Shown piece by piece: positions 60,475-64,000 of a DNA stretch of 64,000 nt (positions within the stretch are counted from its first letter, which is position 1; the number at the start of each line of letters is the position of its first letter). The notes under the pieces are model-generated. The model saw nothing but the letters and a program-made list of their open reading frames with translations. It made no database searches and was not told the origin of the DNA. Origin of the DNA: Halomonas sp. UBA3074 (GTDB lineage: Bacteria; Pseudomonadota; Gammaproteobacteria; Pseudomonadales; Halomonadaceae); contig NZ_DFBS01000004.1 of NCBI RefSeq assembly GCF_002366715.1, positions 27,511-91,510 on the forward strand, given 5' to 3'. The position numbers and the translations under genes are program-made.

Positions 60475-61434
60475 TTGACCGTTATCGCGCCTGAGCAGAT
60501 CACGAATTGCAGCGAAAGCCTGCAGCAGCAATTGTGCCAAATCGCCCGCCGCTGGTCGCCCCTGGAAGAGCTCCAGGACACGGCGATTGCTGAGGTACAA
60601 CTGGTGCGCGCTGACGCGCCCAGTAACTTCCACTCGGCGGTCTATGAACCCTGCCTCTGCTTTGTCATTCAGGGCAGCAAGACCGTGCTGCTGGGTGACA
60701 AGGAGATCGTTTATAGCGGCCCAAGCTACATGGCGAGCGCTCTTCACCTACCGGTGGTCGGCAGGGTTGACCATGCCACGCCGGAAAGACCTTACCTCGC
60801 GGTAAAGATTGCGGTGAATCCTCAGGAAGTAGCCGGGCTGATACTGGAACTGGGCGATAGAGCCCCAGCTGCGGGGAGTGATGCGATCTGCCCGGAGATG
60901 GACTGCGGCTTGAAATCGGCCCCCATGGATGAACGAATGCAGGGCGCACTCTATCGGCTGTTGAGCCTGCTCGACGCGCCAGAAGATATCAAGGAGCTAG
61001 CGCCGCTGGCCCGACGGGAGCTAATTTACCGTGCATTAATGGGTGCCATGGGGCTGCACATGTGCCGCTTTGCCGCCTCGGACTCCCAGGCCAACCGCAT
61101 TGCGCGGGTTATCTACGCCCTAAAAGAGCAATACGCCCAACCGCTTAAGATTCGTGAGCTGGCCGCAGCGGTCAACATGAGCGAATCGACGCTCTATCAT
61201 AACTTTCGCCAAGTCACCCGTATGTCGCCCCTGCAGTATCAGAAAAAGCTTCGCCTACACGAAGCCCGGCGGCTCATGCTGGCCGAAGGGCTGGAAGCGG
61301 CCACCGCCAGTTACCGGGTAGGTTATGAAAGCCCTTCCCACTTCAGCCGTGAATACAGCCGCATGTTCGGCGCCCCGCCGCGGGCAGATGTCAGCCAGCT
61401 GCGGGGCGTCACGTTGGCCATTGAAACCGCCTAG
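60475..61434 (+). CDS. AraC-family transcriptional regulator
   Basis: A 319-residue regulator. An N-terminal cupin-like arm and domain (FHSAVYEPCLCFVIQGSKTVLLGDKEI) is followed by the C-terminal double helix-turn-helix (IRELAAAVNMSESTLYHNFRQVTRMSPLQYQKKLRLHEARRLM, then YESPSHFSREYSRMFGAPPRAD). It begins at TTG 60475 with a perfect AAGGAGG upstream. Divergent from the RND pump operon, it probably controls that pump, although it resembles AraC_N-type regulators found beside oxidoreductases as well. Confidence 0.9.
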   Translation: MTVIAPEQITNCSESLQQQLCQIARRWSPLEELQDTAIAEVQLVRADAPSNFHSAVYEPCLCFVIQGSKTVLLGDKEIVYSGPSYMASALHLPVVGRVDHATPERPYLAVKIAVNPQEVAGLILELGDRAPAAGSDAICPEMDCGLKSAPMDERMQGALYRLLSLLDAPEDIKELAPLARRELIYRALMGAMGLHMCRFAASDSQANRIARVIYALKEQYAQPLKIRELAAAVNMSESTLYHNFRQVTRMSPLQYQKKLRLHEARRLMLAEGLEAATASYRVGYESPSHFSREYSRMFGAPPRADVSQLRGVTLAIETA

Positions 61435-61494
61435 CCAATCGGCTGCTCGTTACGCCTTCGCGGTGGGGGCAGCAGTACACTTCAGCGGTAGTGG

Positions 61495-63696
<2,202 letters not shown>

Positions 63697-64000
63697 GTTA
63701 TTCTCCTCTCAAGTTGGTCATGACAGTCGCACCAAGTGCCGAAGCACTGTTGTCGAAGCACGGTTTTCGAAGCACCATTGCCGAAGCACGGTCGTAGAAG
63801 CCCGCCCAGGCCTGCGACACCATTGAAAGATTCCATGAACCATCAGATATATTGAAGAATTGAACACCGAAACCGTCAAGCCGGGATACGCGCCAATGCG
63901 TGGTCACCCTCCCCAGCACTAGGCAGTCCATAGCGCCTTTCACCACGGCGTTAATGTCGAACGTCACCCGCTTGATTCCTGAATTCAACTAATAAGTGCA
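63697..64000. other. katG upstream region, cut by the window end
   Basis: About 300 bases with no convincing gene. A minus-strand open frame at 63698-63988 is likely spurious because the repeats run through it and its translation matches nothing. The region holds the likely katG promoter and the 14-bp repeats listed separately. Confidence 0.55.
63741..63810 (-). repeat. 14-bp tandem repeat upstream of katG
   Basis: Four adjacent units beginning GAAGCAC (63741-63754, 63755-63768, 63769-63782, 63783-63796), each 14 bases with variable last seven bases. A degenerate fifth (GAAGCCC...) runs to 63810. On the transcribed strand each has GTGCTTC. They start 45 bases before the katG ATG. Confidence 0.85.

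Noticed and set aside
60205..60747. 180-codon minus-strand frame across the pump/AraC gap
   Set aside because: It overlaps the araC-type gene start antisense and covers the direct repeats; the translation shows no family features.
63698..63988. 96-codon minus-strand open frame upstream of katG
   Set aside because: It runs through the 14-bp repeats, has no recognisable domain and no ribosome site; more likely promoter DNA.

Overview
This window reads as a chromosomal segment of a GC-rich, metabolically versatile Gammaproteobacterium. The mix of families (polyol ABC operon, gluconate TRAP operon, OpgG, LpxL, LpxR, KatG, RND efflux, siderophore receptor) and the codon style fit a Halomonas-like member of the Halomonadaceae. 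That placement is inferred, because no rRNA or other marker gene is present. I saw no tRNA, rRNA, CRISPR array, prophage or intact insertion sequence.

Layout. 1-12.8 kb: the 3' end of cyanase, then a long minus-strand polyol catabolic operon. In transcription order it encodes a binding protein, two permeases, an ATPase, a HAD phosphatase, a sorbitol-type SDR, a P-loop kinase, a mannitol/arabinitol-type dehydrogenase, xylulokinase, transaldolase and a fructosamine-kinase-like protein. A SorC-family regulator lies just upstream. Together these would import a sugar alcohol, oxidise it to a ketose, phosphorylate it and feed the pentose phosphate pathway. 12.9-19.6 kb: housekeeping and stress genes (YqfO-like, two Nudix hydrolases, a 2OG-Fe oxygenase, an L,D-transpeptidase, a PRC-barrel protein, OsmC, an EamA exporter, a MOSC protein). 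19.6-24.3 kb: a gluconate module of TRAP transporter, gluconokinase and GntR, with a perfect GntR-type palindrome in front of the TRAP genes. 24.5-34.3 kb: OhrR/Ohr, a racemase-family protein with an altered active site, a YghU-type GST, a siderophore receptor with a Fur-like site, a DUF421 protein, an acetyltransferase, LpxR, YaeQ, a GST and a LysE exporter.

34.3-39.7 kb: acyl-CoA catabolism (enoyl-CoA hydratase, 3-hydroxyacyl-CoA dehydrogenase, acyl-CoA synthetase, acyl-CoA dehydrogenase) with a PsrA-like site. 39.8-49.1 kb: an MFS protein, a methyltransferase, a VOC protein and envelope genes: an LpxL-type acyltransferase flanked by two paralogous DUF4870 proteins, ManC overlapping a membrane sulfatase-fold protein, and OpgG. 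49.1-50.8 kb: an AT-rich accessory patch with a decayed second sulfatase copy and an orphan membrane protein. 50.8-54.4 kb: the most unusual set, an MDR dehydrogenase, a pterin-synthase-fold protein lacking canonical catalytic residues and a GT4 glycosyltransferase, divergent from a CDP-alcohol phosphatidyltransferase. 54.6-64 kb: a copper-storage-like four-helix protein, a GFA protein, an RND pump with a divergent AraC regulator, and KatG preceded by a 14-bp tandem repeat.

Coordinates use the start codon I judged best from Shine-Dalgarno (SD) placement and family length. Several calls therefore begin inside the longest possible open frame.
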